A DNA stretch of 64,000 nt, taken from the NCBI GenBank assembly GCA_050247435.1, contig JBFWUF010000011.1, positions 90,704-154,703 on the forward strand, in the 5' to 3' direction. The stretch is from JAJVID01 sp050247435 (GTDB taxonomy: Bacteria > Acidobacteriota > Blastocatellia > RBC074). Below the pieces are notes generated by a model. That model searched no databases and was not told the origin of the DNA. It was given only the letters and a program-made list of their open reading frames with translations. The translations under genes and the position numbers were made by a program. Each line of letters begins with the position of its first letter. The first letter of the stretch is position 1. Positions 7,908 through 17,983 of this stretch are shown piece by piece.

Positions 7908-9668
7908 TCAGAACGGTCTTGCGGCGGTCTTTCCTATCTTCACAAAAACCCGCCCCAGCGCGCGTATCTTTGAAACCCGCGGTGGAACCAGAGTCAAATC
8001 CGGCGTTCCGATGTCTTCATCTCCGTGCTTCTCTTTCAACCACCGCTGAAAAATGGCCCGCGCCGCGCGCGGATTTTCGGCCGATGCGATAAAAGTATTG
8101 CGCAGACGATCCGGCGTGGCGACGCGAGCGCTGTTTTTTGAGTAATACCGCCTCAAGGCGTCGAAAAATTGATCATCGCCAAGTTCTTTGCGCAAGGCGA
8201 CGAAGAGCAGCGCGCCTTTCGCCTGTACGATCGCAGTGTGTTGCAATGAGTTGCGGAAATCCTTAACGGGCTTATCAACCTCCACATCCACGCCACCCAA
8301 CATTCGATAGGCGTGGTAAGCTCCGCGCAATTGCTGGTCAATAATCAAATCGCCCAACTTCTTTCCATAGACAGCCTCGTGGTAGTACGCGGCGGAAAAA
8401 TTGGCCAGAGCCTCGTCCAAATACGGCGCCCGTTCGGAATCGCTGCCGACCGATTCGCCCCACCACTGTTTAGCAATGCCATGCGCAACCGTAAATTCGA
8501 ACGAGGATTTGATGATGTCGGCTTGCTCGCGTAAGACACCGGGCAGCCGCGCGGCTTGCGGCGCGTCGAAATCAACGTAGTAAGCCTGCGCGATGATCAC
8601 CATTCCCGGAAACTGTATGTTGCTGTACCCGGCGGCCAGCGGCAACTCAACGACCTGCAGCAGTGAGTATGGATAACCGCCGAAAGATTTCTCGTAGACC
8701 CTAATCGCATTAACCGCGATGTCGAGTGCGCGTTTGCCAATGCGTTCGTCGTTCTCGCGGAAGTAAGAGATTGCGCGCGCGGAGCCTACTTTTTGCTCTA
8801 CGCTCTTTATTCTTTCGACGACGGCGACGGCGAATCCTCGCAGCCCTTCCCCACGAAAAGTCTGTGACTTTCGTTTGTCCGGCGAGCCTGATTCGGCACT
8901 CGTCAGCCTTGACTCAATGCTTTCTCCCGAAGCGATCAGCGTCAAGACATCATCGGTTTTGACCGTAACTTCGTAATCCGCCACCTCACCATTGACCAGA
9001 CAGCCTACACTGACCGCCAGGTTTTGTTCGATTAACTGTTGCTGCCGTGGCGCGAGCATGGGGAAGAAATACCCGAGCAAGATGGCCTCTTCTCCAGCAA
9101 AGAAGATGTCGCGCGCGTCCTTGGGCTGCCGCTCATCACTCAGAGCGTCGCTGATCTCTTGCAGAAAATGGGCCAGCAAACTCGTCTCTTCGCGCTGCAC
9201 ACGCGGAATGCGCGCGCTGAAATCCAGCGTTAGTTCAATGCCCTGACCAGGCTGTAGTCTTTGCGGTAGTTCGACTCTGAGCAGCGCATTGCGCGAACGC
9301 AGGCTGAAATCCAAATACTTCCCGTTTGCAATGACCCTTTGCACCGCCAACGAAGGCTCATCCGTTTCTGACAACCCGAAATTGGGATAGAGATAAAAAC
9401 TGAGAAAATCCAGGTCTTCGCGAGTAATGTTTGTAAATCGAATTATCTCGCGCCCGACAAAACTCGCCTTGTGATAGTCAATATCAACCTCAACACGATA
9501 AAAATCTCGTGGCGACGAGCTATCACCTGGCTTTGCCGTTTGCTCCTTAGATTTCGCCGCGTGCCCATCGACAGTAGGAATTGCGGCGAGAGCACAGAAC
9601 GTCATGGCAACCGCACAATACCGCGCCAAGTGATATTTAATAGGAAATAGTGAAAAGAGTGATTCCAC
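7908..9668 (-). CDS. M1 (aminopeptidase N-like) family protein with degraded zinc motif
   Basis: 586 residues, exported (signal-like segment about residues 15-38). The order of elements is that of gluzincin M1 peptidases: a beta-rich N-terminal domain, then the catalytic domain with LPLAAGYSNIQFPGMV in place of GAMEN, and VAHGIAKQWWGESVG followed by YLDEALANFSAAYY. In active M1 enzymes the motif is HExxH-x18-E. Here the first His (H396) and the distal Glu (E419, exact spacing of 23) remain, but the catalytic Glu is Gly (G397) and the second zinc His is Lys (K400). I infer loss of peptidase activity, perhaps leaving a binding or scaffold role. The start codon is a GTG with no clear ribosome site, so the true start may be an internal ATG a few codons later. 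Confidence 0.8.
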   Translation of the reverse strand: MESLFSLFPIKYHLARYCAVAMTFCALAAIPTVDGHAAKSKEQTAKPGDSSSPRDFYRVEVDIDYHKASFVGREIIRFTNITREDLDFLSFYLYPNFGLSETDEPSLAVQRVIANGKYLDFSLRSRNALLRVELPQRLQPGQGIELTLDFSARIPRVQREETSLLAHFLQEISDALSDERQPKDARDIFFAGEEAILLGYFFPMLAPRQQQLIEQNLAVSVGCLVNGEVADYEVTVKTDDVLTLIASGESIESRLTSAESGSPDKRKSQTFRGEGLRGFAVAVVERIKSVEQKVGSARAISYFRENDERIGKRALDIAVNAIRVYEKSFGGYPYSLLQVVELPLAAGYSNIQFPGMVIIAQAYYVDFDAPQAARLPGVLREQADIIKSSFEFTVAHGIAKQWWGESVGSDSERAPYLDEALANFSAAYYHEAVYGKKLGDLIIDQQLRGAYHAYRMLGGVDVEVDKPVKDFRNSLQHTAIVQAKGALLFVALRKELGDDQFFDALRRYYSKNSARVATPDRLRNTFIASAENPRAARAIFQRWLKEKHGDEDIGTPDLTLVPPRVSKIRALGRVFVKIGKTAARPF

Positions 9669-9811
9669 GCGCTCATTCTACTTCAATGGTAATCAAATCG
9701 TTAACAGTTCATCGGGTTGCCGACGTTGCAGGCAGGAAATCGTTGAAGAGTCGCAGCCATCCCTTTCTCCAAACTCAATTCCAATTGTTTTTGTTTGCCT
9801 GAAAAAATCCA

Positions 9812-9840
9812 TTGACATTCCGCGCCGGCATATTTACCAT
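9812..9840 (+). promoter_or_regulatory. Sigma-70-type promoter of the Cys-rich peptide gene
   Basis: TTGACA (9812-9817) and TACCAT (9835-9840) are separated by 17 bases. The expected transcription start is near 9847, about 57 bases before the ATG at 9904. The Fur-like palindrome at 9851-9865 lies immediately downstream, where a bound repressor would block initiation. Confidence 0.55.
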
Positions 9841-9850
9841 CTCTCCATCT

Positions 9851-9865
9851 TGAAAATGACATTCA
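9851..9865 (+). promoter_or_regulatory. Fur-like operator
   Basis: TGAAAATGACATTCA fits the 7-1-7 core of the Fur box (TGATAATNATTATCA) at 10 of 14 specified positions and keeps the outer TGA/TCA. It sits just after the predicted transcription start and ahead of an iron-uptake-like gene series. This is a by-eye match; the genome's own Fur consensus is unknown to me. Confidence 0.45.
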
Positions 9866-9903
9866 AGATCATGCCAATCTTTACCGTGTATTTGAGGAGG
9901 TCA

Positions 9904-9981
9904 ATGAGTAAAAAGTCCAAGTGCTGTAAGAGTTACAAGACGAAGGGCAAGGCATGTAAAAATTGCCCACTATCGAAATGA
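9904..9981 (+). CDS. 25-residue Cys/Lys-rich peptide
   Basis: ATG at 9904 follows a near-perfect ribosome site (TTGAGGAGG ending at 9900) and encodes a 25-residue peptide with 10 lysines and four cysteines arranged CC-x9-C-x2-C (MSKKSKCCKS ... KGKACKNCPL). The cysteine pattern suggests metal binding (four thiols, possibly Zn or Fe), but no function can be assigned. A promoter, Fur-like box, strong ribosome site and downstream terminator all frame it, which makes it a credible gene despite its size. It precedes the TonB receptor at 10313. From memory, tiny CCxxY..KGKxCKxCP-like ORFs occur in several phyla; I cannot confirm this here. Confidence 0.7.
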   Translation: MSKKSKCCKSYKTKGKACKNCPLSK

Positions 9982-10312
9982 CTCATATTTCTCGTGAATT
10001 AGGCGCTGAATCATTCTCGTCACAGCAATTTCCGGTTTGGATTTGCAACTGTTGAAAGTATTGGACTACAGCGCGATCAAGAATAGTTATTGAAAACGTG
10101 CAGCCCCAATAACCGCAGAGCTTAAAAACCTAAACCGGGAATTACTGTTCTCGATACAATATAAAAGCCTTCAGCGTTGCAGCGCCGAAGGCTTTATTGC
10201 AAACCAACCCGGTCTGTCCCTGAAACGTCGCGAGTGGTGTGCAGGCGCATCCTATCACGCCGCTGCGAATAAATCACTTTCGCTCCATTGCGCGGTGTGA
10301 AAGGAGGCCTCA
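9982..10312 (+). other. Intergenic region between Cys-rich peptide and TonB receptor
   Basis: 331 bases without a credible ORF. It contains about 180 bases of apparent 3' untranslated sequence for the peptide transcript, a rho-independent terminator at 10164-10197, and then a 115-base leader to the receptor gene, ending in GAAAGGAGG before the ATG at 10313. No convincing second promoter is visible in the leader, so the receptor may depend on read-through of the terminator. Confidence 0.5.
10164..10197 (+). terminator. Rho-independent terminator or attenuator
   Basis: Arms AAAGCCTTC (10164-10172) and GAAGGCTTT (10187-10195) are perfectly complementary, with a 14-base loop, and end in a short T-rich tail. 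It separates the Cys-rich peptide transcript from the TonB receptor gene and so sets their relative expression. Confidence 0.65.
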
Positions 10313-12673
<2,361 letters not shown>

Positions 12674-12695
12674 CAGACTTCTTCGGAGGGAGTTG

Positions 12696-12929
12696 ATGAA
12701 CACATCATACGGACTCCGCATCTGGCTTTGCGAATGTGGCCGCGTTCACGTCGAGACGGAGCATTTCCGGCAATCTTACACACCCGCCGAGTTTCTCTTT
12801 CGACTGAGGGGCGAGGCGGATCGGGCGGGCGCGAGAGTTATCCCGCCAAATCAACCCGCCTACCTGGACGAAGCTTGTGACACCAATACAAACTCTCGCG
12901 CCCCGCACGACCTTGCCGCGTCAACATAG
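12696..12929 (+). CDS. Small Cys-motif protein (CxCGxVHxE type)
   Basis: 77 residues from the ATG at 12696, preceded by GGAGGG (12685-12690), 22 bases after the TonB receptor stop. The N-terminus reads WLCECGRVHVETEHF, then YTPAEFLFRL. The C-x-C-G-x-V-H-x-E start followed by an aromatic strand and a 'P-x-EF' turn is shared with the next gene, so the two look like divergent paralogues. The C-terminal half is polar and Asn/Thr-rich. No known family is assigned with confidence; a metal-binding or regulatory role in receptor-linked metal uptake is a guess from position. Confidence 0.7.
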   Translation: MNTSYGLRIWLCECGRVHVETEHFRQSYTPAEFLFRLRGEADRAGARVIPPNQPAYLDEACDTNTNSRAPHDLAAST

Positions 12930-12967
12930 ATCGCTTTGGGATGATTTTTTGAAGGAGGGAGTGACTT

Positions 12968-13189
12968 ATGAAACACCAACACGATCACGCCGAGGCTTAT
13001 CGTTTGCCGGTCAGTTGCTTCAAATGCTCCGAAGGCTGCGTGCATCTGGAATACGGCAACGCGCTGTTCACCTTCACCCAGCCGCAATTCCGCGTGTTGG
13101 CGGAAGTCATTGGCAAAGTCTATCGCGAGCTTGAAGCCGAACGCGCCGAACAGGAGTTTCCGCGTTACGCCGGATCGCTGGTAATGTGA
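12968..13189 (+). CDS. Small Cys-motif protein (CxxC...CVHxE type)
   Basis: 73 residues with a strong ribosome site (GAAGGAGGG). The N-terminus is His-rich (MKHQHDHAEAY), followed by CFKCSEGCVHLEYGNALFTF and TQPQFRVLAEVI; C17, C20 and C24 plus H26 could form a metal site. The stretch C-VHLE-x-GN-x6-F aligns by eye with the preceding small protein. It lies 38 bases after that gene and 12 bases before the propeller gene, clearly within the same transcription unit. I recall similar small proteins with a 'CG.I...FGN' core in Bacteroidota near metal-uptake genes, but cannot name a Pfam entry with certainty. Confidence 0.72.
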   Translation: MKHQHDHAEAYRLPVSCFKCSEGCVHLEYGNALFTFTQPQFRVLAEVIGKVYRELEAERAEQEFPRYAGSLVM

Positions 13190-13201
13190 GGAAAACCATC
13201 A

Positions 13202-14440
13202 ATGAATTTGCTGCTCATCCTGCTGCTCATCTTCAATTTGATCACGCCGATCACAACGGCCAACGGCAAGGCCGATGTCTGGCCAGGCTTTCGTGGCGCG
13301 GGCGACAGTCACACCGCCGCGCGCCGGTTGCCGCTCGAATGGGCCGATGACAAAAACATCGCGTGGGATGTCGCTCTGCCCGGCTACGGCCAATCAAGCC
13401 CGGTCGTCTGGCGCGACAAAATCTTTCTGACCGCCGTCGAAGGCGCGGACAAAGAGAAGCTGCTGATCTTCGGCCACGATCTGAAATCTGGCCGACAGTT
13501 ATGGCTGAAAGAATTCCAGGCGACTTTCACGATGAAAGACGCCAAGACTGTCAGCAAAGCCGCGCCGACGACCGCCGTTGACGACCGCCGCGTTTACGTC
13601 TTTTTTGAAAGCGGCGATCTTTTCGCTTTCGACCACAAAGGCAATTTGCAATGGCAGCGCAAGCTGGCCGAAGAGTACGGCTCGTACAAAACCAATCACG
13701 GTCTCGGCAGTTCAATCGCCCTGACCGACAAGGCGGTGATCGCGCTGGTCGCGCACGGCGGCCCGTCTTACCTGCTGGCGGTTGATAAACAGACCGGCAA
13801 AAATCTCTGGAAAGCCGATCTGAAATCGGGCGGCGGCTGGAGTTCGCCGATCATCATCAATCACCGGAACAAACAACAAATCCTGATCAGCATCAGCGGC
13901 GGCGTCGCATTGTACGACGCGGCCAACGGCCAACAAATCTGGTCCGTCGGCGGGTTGAAGGGCAACAACATCCCTTCGCCCTCGGTTGATCTCGAACAAA
14001 ACATCATCGTCGCCGGGTCGAGCGACAAGGGGATGAACGTCGCCATCAGGCTCGGCGGCGAGGGCGACGTGACGAACTCGCACGTGCTCTGGAGGGCAAA
14101 CGAAGCGACGGCGAATTTTTGCTCGCCGCTGATTCATCAAGGCCGCGTTTATTTCGTCAACAAAGTCGGCGTCGCGTTCTGTCTTGATCTGAAGACCGGC
14201 GAAGAGCTTTGGCGTCAGCGGCTCGACGGCGAAGTCTGGGCCTCGCCGCTCGCCGCCGGCGACCGCATCTACATTTTCGGCGTTGACGGCAAGACGCGCG
14301 TTCTGCGCGCGGGCGCGAAGTTCGAGCAACTGGCCGTCAACACCCTGTCCGGGGTCGAGCGCGTTTACGGCGTCGCGGCGGTTGACAGCGGGCTGCTGCT
14401 GCGGTCGGGACGCAAACTGATCAAACTGGCCGGCAAATGA
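13202..14440 (+). CDS. Exported PQQ-like beta-propeller repeat protein
   Basis: 412 residues with a signal peptide (MNLLLILLLIFNLITPITTA). It contains repeated propeller blades ending in the 'G.xLW' pattern: SGRQLWLKEF, KGNLQWQRKL, TGKNLWKADL, NGQQIWSVGG, TGEELWRQRL. The N-terminal DVWPGFRGAGDSHTA start is the one typical of the secreted 'PQQ-binding-like' proteins of Acidobacteria and Planctomycetes, which resemble BamB and usually do not bind PQQ. Likely periplasmic, with a scaffolding or binding role. It is placed within the iron-linked operon, 12 bases after the small Cys-motif gene; the next gene begins 50 bases downstream. Confidence 0.82.
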   Translation: MNLLLILLLIFNLITPITTANGKADVWPGFRGAGDSHTAARRLPLEWADDKNIAWDVALPGYGQSSPVVWRDKIFLTAVEGADKEKLLIFGHDLKSGRQLWLKEFQATFTMKDAKTVSKAAPTTAVDDRRVYVFFESGDLFAFDHKGNLQWQRKLAEEYGSYKTNHGLGSSIALTDKAVIALVAHGGPSYLLAVDKQTGKNLWKADLKSGGGWSSPIIINHRNKQQILISISGGVALYDAANGQQIWSVGGLKGNNIPSPSVDLEQNIIVAGSSDKGMNVAIRLGGEGDVTNSHVLWRANEATANFCSPLIHQGRVYFVNKVGVAFCLDLKTGEELWRQRLDGEVWASPLAAGDRIYIFGVDGKTRVLRAGAKFEQLAVNTLSGVERVYGVAAVDSGLLLRSGRKLIKLAGK

Positions 14441-14490
14441 GCCAGCGTCACATTGACCAATTTTTCAATCAAATCACAAGGAGGCATTCC

Positions 14491-15249
14491 ATGAAACGAA
14501 CCATCTTTTCACTTTTCTGCTTAATGCTTTTTTCCATCGGCGCGATGGCGCAAACGACCAATTCAAACTCGAACGCCGGAGACAAAAAGGCTGACCCGGC
14601 GGCGTGGAAGCTGCTGAAGTCCACTCGCCAAGCAAGCCAAAACTTTCCGGCCAACTTCGCCGGAGTGACCGCCGACATTGTCCTCAACGACAACGGCAAG
14701 ATCGCCAAAGGCGCGCTCAGCTACGCAGTAGGCAAAAGCGGCGAATTGAACATCGAGGGCCTGGATGAGAACACGAAAGACTGGCTCAACGATCAGACGA
14801 TGAGCGTTATCTCGCACCGTCGCGGTGGCGATTTCGCCAAAGGCGACGGACGCCACCCGATCACTTTCGGCGAGGATGACAATTCGCCCATCGGTCGCCG
14901 CGTCGTGTTGAACGATTCCTTGAGATCGTCGTACCGCATCCGCAACCAGCAGGTCGTCGAAGTTGACCGCACGATGGGCGGCGATCATTTCACGATCACC
15001 GTGTTGGAGACGACGCCTGTCGCCGGAGGCAAATCCCTGCCACGTCATTTCACCGTGACTTACTTCGACGCCAAGTCGGGCGCGATCAAACGCAGCGAAG
15101 CTTTCACCGACGAGTACAAGCTAGTTGACGGCGTCTGGTTCCCTGCTTCGCGCCGCGTCGTGCGCGCGGAAAACGGCAAAGTCATCACGCGCGTCATCGA
15201 ATTTCACAACCCTCGAATTCAATTCAACAAAGAACAAGCGTCGCGATAG
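14491..15249 (+). CDS. Exported DUF3386-like protein
   Basis: 252 residues from the ATG at 14491, chosen for the AAGGAGG ribosome site; an upstream in-frame ATG at 14437 overlaps the previous stop and lacks one. Signal peptide MKRTIFSLFCLMLFSIGAMA. The body (NFPANFAGVTADIVLNDNG, GALSYAVGKSGELNIEGLD, SVISHRRGGDF, YKLVDGVWFPASRRV) matches DUF3386 as I know it, a lipoprotein-like fold of unknown function in cyanobacteria and other phyla. In several genomes the family is found beside iron or TonB genes, which fits this position. Last gene before the perfect hairpin at 15289. Confidence 0.72.
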   Translation: MKRTIFSLFCLMLFSIGAMAQTTNSNSNAGDKKADPAAWKLLKSTRQASQNFPANFAGVTADIVLNDNGKIAKGALSYAVGKSGELNIEGLDENTKDWLNDQTMSVISHRRGGDFAKGDGRHPITFGEDDNSPIGRRVVLNDSLRSSYRIRNQQVVEVDRTMGGDHFTITVLETTPVAGGKSLPRHFTVTYFDAKSGAIKRSEAFTDEYKLVDGVWFPASRRVVRAENGKVITRVIEFHNPRIQFNKEQASR

Positions 15250-15288
15250 CCGGCGAGAATGCAATCGCCCGGACATCATCGGCTCCTC

Positions 15289-15359
15289 TGAAAAGCTGTG
15301 GGGCAGGTTTTCAACCTGCCCGCAGCAGGCAGGTTGAAAACCTGCCCCACAGCTTTTCA
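15289..15359. repeat. Perfect 32-base inverted repeat (GGGGCAGGTT family)
   Basis: Arms 15289-15320 and 15328-15359 are perfectly complementary with a 7-base loop (CGCAGCA). Each arm contains a nested palindrome, GGCAGGTTTTCAACCTGCC. The core GGGGCAGGTT...AACCTGCCCC recurs at 35573 and 44957, and the 3' flank TTTTCATT-x-TTTCAGGGCGTCGCA recurs at 45020. It lies between the DUF3386 gene and the siderophore receptor gene, where it could act as a terminator or mRNA stabiliser. Confidence 0.9.
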
Positions 15360-15410
15360 TTGTTTCAGGGCGTCGCAACGTGACATCTACAACTCATCGG
15401 AAAAACACAT

Positions 15411-17849
15411 ATGAAATCAGGAACAAAGAAGAACATCCGTAAGAACAGGAAAAAGGATCGCAACAAGGCGCGGGGGCGCGGCCCCGGACACTGGATAGCT
15501 ATGGGCACGATGGGAGCGTTGTTGACCTGCGCGCCAATCTCCAGCAAGGCTGCGTCATCCGGTTCCCCAATGTTCGCGCCTAGCCTTATAGAAGCCGTCT
15601 ATGTGGCGGTTCAGGCTCGGCAGACTCAGCGTTTCGACATCCCGCCCGGCCCACTCGAAACTGTGTTGGCCGTCTTTCAAAAACTGACCGAGGTGCAAGT
15701 GCTAGTCCCCAACGAAAAGCTGCGCGCAATTCCCTCACCCGGAGTTTCCGGCGTCCACACGGCAGAGAAAGCGCTGGCGCAGATTCTGGCGGGCACGGGC
15801 ATCACCTATCGTTTCAGCGGCCCGAAGATCGTGACGCTGGAATTGGAAGGCGTGGCCGCGTCGGTCGAAGTGCTGGGCCGCATCACGCCCTCTTCGCCGA
15901 AATACACCGAGCCCTTGCGCGACACGCCGCAGACGATCACCGTCATTCCCAAAACCGTGATCGAGGAACAGGGCGCGACGACGCTGCGCGATGTGCTGCG
16001 CAACGTTCCCGGCCTGACGATGACCGCGGGCGAAGGCGGAACTCCGGCGGGCGACAATCTGACTCTGCGCGGGTTCAGCGCGCGCAACGACATCTTCGTT
16101 GACGGCGCTCGCGATCTCGGCCCGCAATCGCGCGATCCTTTCAACCTGGAACAGGTCGAAGTCGTCAAAGGGCCTGGCTCGGCTTTCACCGGGCGCGGTT
16201 CGGCTGGCGGCTCGATCAACCTTGTCAGCAAAGCTCCGACCGTCAATCGCTCCTTCTCAGGCACGGTCAGCTTTGGCAGCGACGCGACCAAACGCTTCAC
16301 CGGTGACATCAACCTGCCGATAAAGGATCGAACAGCCTTCCGCTTGAATCTGCTTGCGCATGATTCCGGCGTGGCCGGGCGCGACGTGGTCAAGAATCAA
16401 CGTTGGGGCGTCGCGCCGTCCGTCCTGTTCGGGCTGGGAACGCGGACGCGGCTGACGCTCAGCTATTACTACATCGGGCAGGACAATATTTCGGATTACG
16501 GCATTCCCTGGGTTCCGGCGACCAACAACGCGCTCGTCGAATTTCGCGATAAGCCAGCGCCTGTGCCGCGCAATACGTTTTACGGCTTCCGTGATCGCGA
16601 TTACGAGAAGCTGCGTTCCGACCTGGCGACAGTGAAATTCGAGCGCGACTTCAACGATTCGGTGACGCTGCGCAACCAGTTGCGATTCGGCTATTCGTCG
16701 CGCGATTCGCTAGCCACGCCACCGCGTTTCGCCGACACAACGTCCACGACCATCAAACGCGAGATGAGGTCATGGATCGCGGAAGACAAAGCCTGGGATA
16801 ACCAGACCGATCTGCGGGCCAATTTCTCGACCGGCGGGATCGAGCATTCGCTGGTCGCCGGGCTTGCGCTCACTCACGAAAACAATCAACGCCAGAACCG
16901 AACCGCGCCAAACTCTCTCACGACGCTGCTCAATCCAAACTCGGACGATGTCTACACCGGCGCGATCACGCTCGATCCTCGCATTGGCGACATCACCGGC
17001 AAATCGGTTGCGCTTTACGCCTTCGACACAGTTAAGGTCAGCAAGTATGTCGAGTTGAATGGCGGCCTGCGCTTCGATCGTTTCGATGTGGATGGCGTCA
17101 ACACGACACTCTCTCCGGTCACGCGCGTTGACGAAATGCTCAGTTGGCGCGCGGGCGTGGTCGTCAAGCCGAAGGAAGAAGGCAGCGTCTACGCTTCATA
17201 CGGCACCTCGCTCAGCCCGTCGCTGGAAGGGCTGTCGTACAACACCGCCAACACCGCCATTGAGCCGGAGAAGACCTACAACTTAGAGGTCGGCAGCAAG
17301 TGGGATTTGATCAGCGAACGCTTGTCGGTAAACGGCGCGATCTTCCGCGTCGAAAAAACCAACGCCCGCACGCCGGGCATTTTGCCGGACGATCCGGTGC
17401 AGGTGCTGCAAGGCCGTCAACGCGCGCAAGGCGTCGAATTGGGCGCGAGCGGCGGCATCACCCGCGCCTTGCGAGTCTTCGGCGGTTACACCTTCCTCGA
17501 CACCGAGATCGTCAGGTCGAACAGAGTGGACGAGATCGGCAAGGCTATTCAGAACACGCCGCGCCACTCGTTCAACATTTGGACGACCTACGACCTGCCG
17601 CATCGGATCACGCTTGGCGGCGGCCCGCGCTTCGTCGGACGCCGGTTCGGCAACAGCACGAACACCCGGCAGGTGGAAGCCTACTGGCTGCTCGATGCGA
17701 TGGCCTCGTTCCCGGTGTCGAAGCATCTCGACCTGCGGCTCAATCTCTACAACCTGACCAACGAATATTACTTCGACCGGCTGGGCGGCGGGCACATCGT
17801 CCCTGGGACGGGGCGTTCGGTGATGGTCAGCACAGGCTTCAGATTTTAG
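15411..17849 (+). CDS. TonB-dependent siderophore receptor with STN domain
   Basis: 812 residues. A basic N-terminus precedes a long signal segment (MGTMGALLTCAPISSKAA, about residues 24-45). Residues about 65-125 are a secretin/TonB short N-terminal (STN) domain (RFDIPPGPLETVLAVFQKL, then TAEKALAQILAGTGITYRF), the periplasmic module of receptors that can signal through FecR-type anti-sigma factors or that bind catecholate siderophores. The plug follows (RDTPQTITVIPKTVIEEQGA, TLRGFSARNDIFVDGARD, NLEQVEVVKGPGSAFTGRGS), then the barrel, ending GRSVMVSTGFRF. It best fits the Fiu/FhuA-like siderophore receptor group. The next gene is piuC/ybiX, the same pairing as fiu-ybiX in enterobacteria, which strengthens the assignment. 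No FecI/FecR pair is adjacent. Confidence 0.92.
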   Translation: MKSGTKKNIRKNRKKDRNKARGRGPGHWIAMGTMGALLTCAPISSKAASSGSPMFAPSLIEAVYVAVQARQTQRFDIPPGPLETVLAVFQKLTEVQVLVPNEKLRAIPSPGVSGVHTAEKALAQILAGTGITYRFSGPKIVTLELEGVAASVEVLGRITPSSPKYTEPLRDTPQTITVIPKTVIEEQGATTLRDVLRNVPGLTMTAGEGGTPAGDNLTLRGFSARNDIFVDGARDLGPQSRDPFNLEQVEVVKGPGSAFTGRGSAGGSINLVSKAPTVNRSFSGTVSFGSDATKRFTGDINLPIKDRTAFRLNLLAHDSGVAGRDVVKNQRWGVAPSVLFGLGTRTRLTLSYYYIGQDNISDYGIPWVPATNNALVEFRDKPAPVPRNTFYGFRDRDYEKLRSDLATVKFERDFNDSVTLRNQLRFGYSSRDSLATPPRFADTTSTTIKREMRSWIAEDKAWDNQTDLRANFSTGGIEHSLVAGLALTHENNQRQNRTAPNSLTTLLNPNSDDVYTGAITLDPRIGDITGKSVALYAFDTVKVSKYVELNGGLRFDRFDVDGVNTTLSPVTRVDEMLSWRAGVVVKPKEEGSVYASYGTSLSPSLEGLSYNTANTAIEPEKTYNLEVGSKWDLISERLSVNGAIFRVEKTNARTPGILPDDPVQVLQGRQRAQGVELGASGGITRALRVFGGYTFLDTEIVRSNRVDEIGKAIQNTPRHSFNIWTTYDLPHRITLGGGPRFVGRRFGNSTNTRQVEAYWLLDAMASFPVSKHLDLRLNLYNLTNEYYFDRLGGGHIVPGTGRSVMVSTGFRF

Positions 17850-17864
17850 AGTCGTTCAGCGCGC

Positions 17865-17962
17865 AATGTCCGACAAGCTGCCAGCTTGTCGCGGCCTCTC
17901 GCAATGGGCGGGCAAAGAGCAACTCATCGAGGCCACGACAAGCTGGCAGCTTGTCGGACATT
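17865..17962. repeat. 34-base inverted repeat with nested palindromes (GACAAGCTG family)
   Basis: Arms 17865-17898 and 17929-17962 are complementary except for one internal position, with a 30-base loop. Each arm is itself a palindrome around CGACAAGCTGCCAGCTTGTCG. It lies 15 bases after the receptor stop and ends 21 bases before the piuC start. A related shorter hairpin occurs at 46605-46634. Confidence 0.88.
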
Positions 17963-17983
17963 GTCAGAGGAATAAAGAAAACA

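Noticed and set aside
17300..17983. Upstream extension of the piuC frame
   Set aside because: Reads through the receptor gene in another phase and through the hairpin; PiuC has its own ATG at 17984 and normal length.
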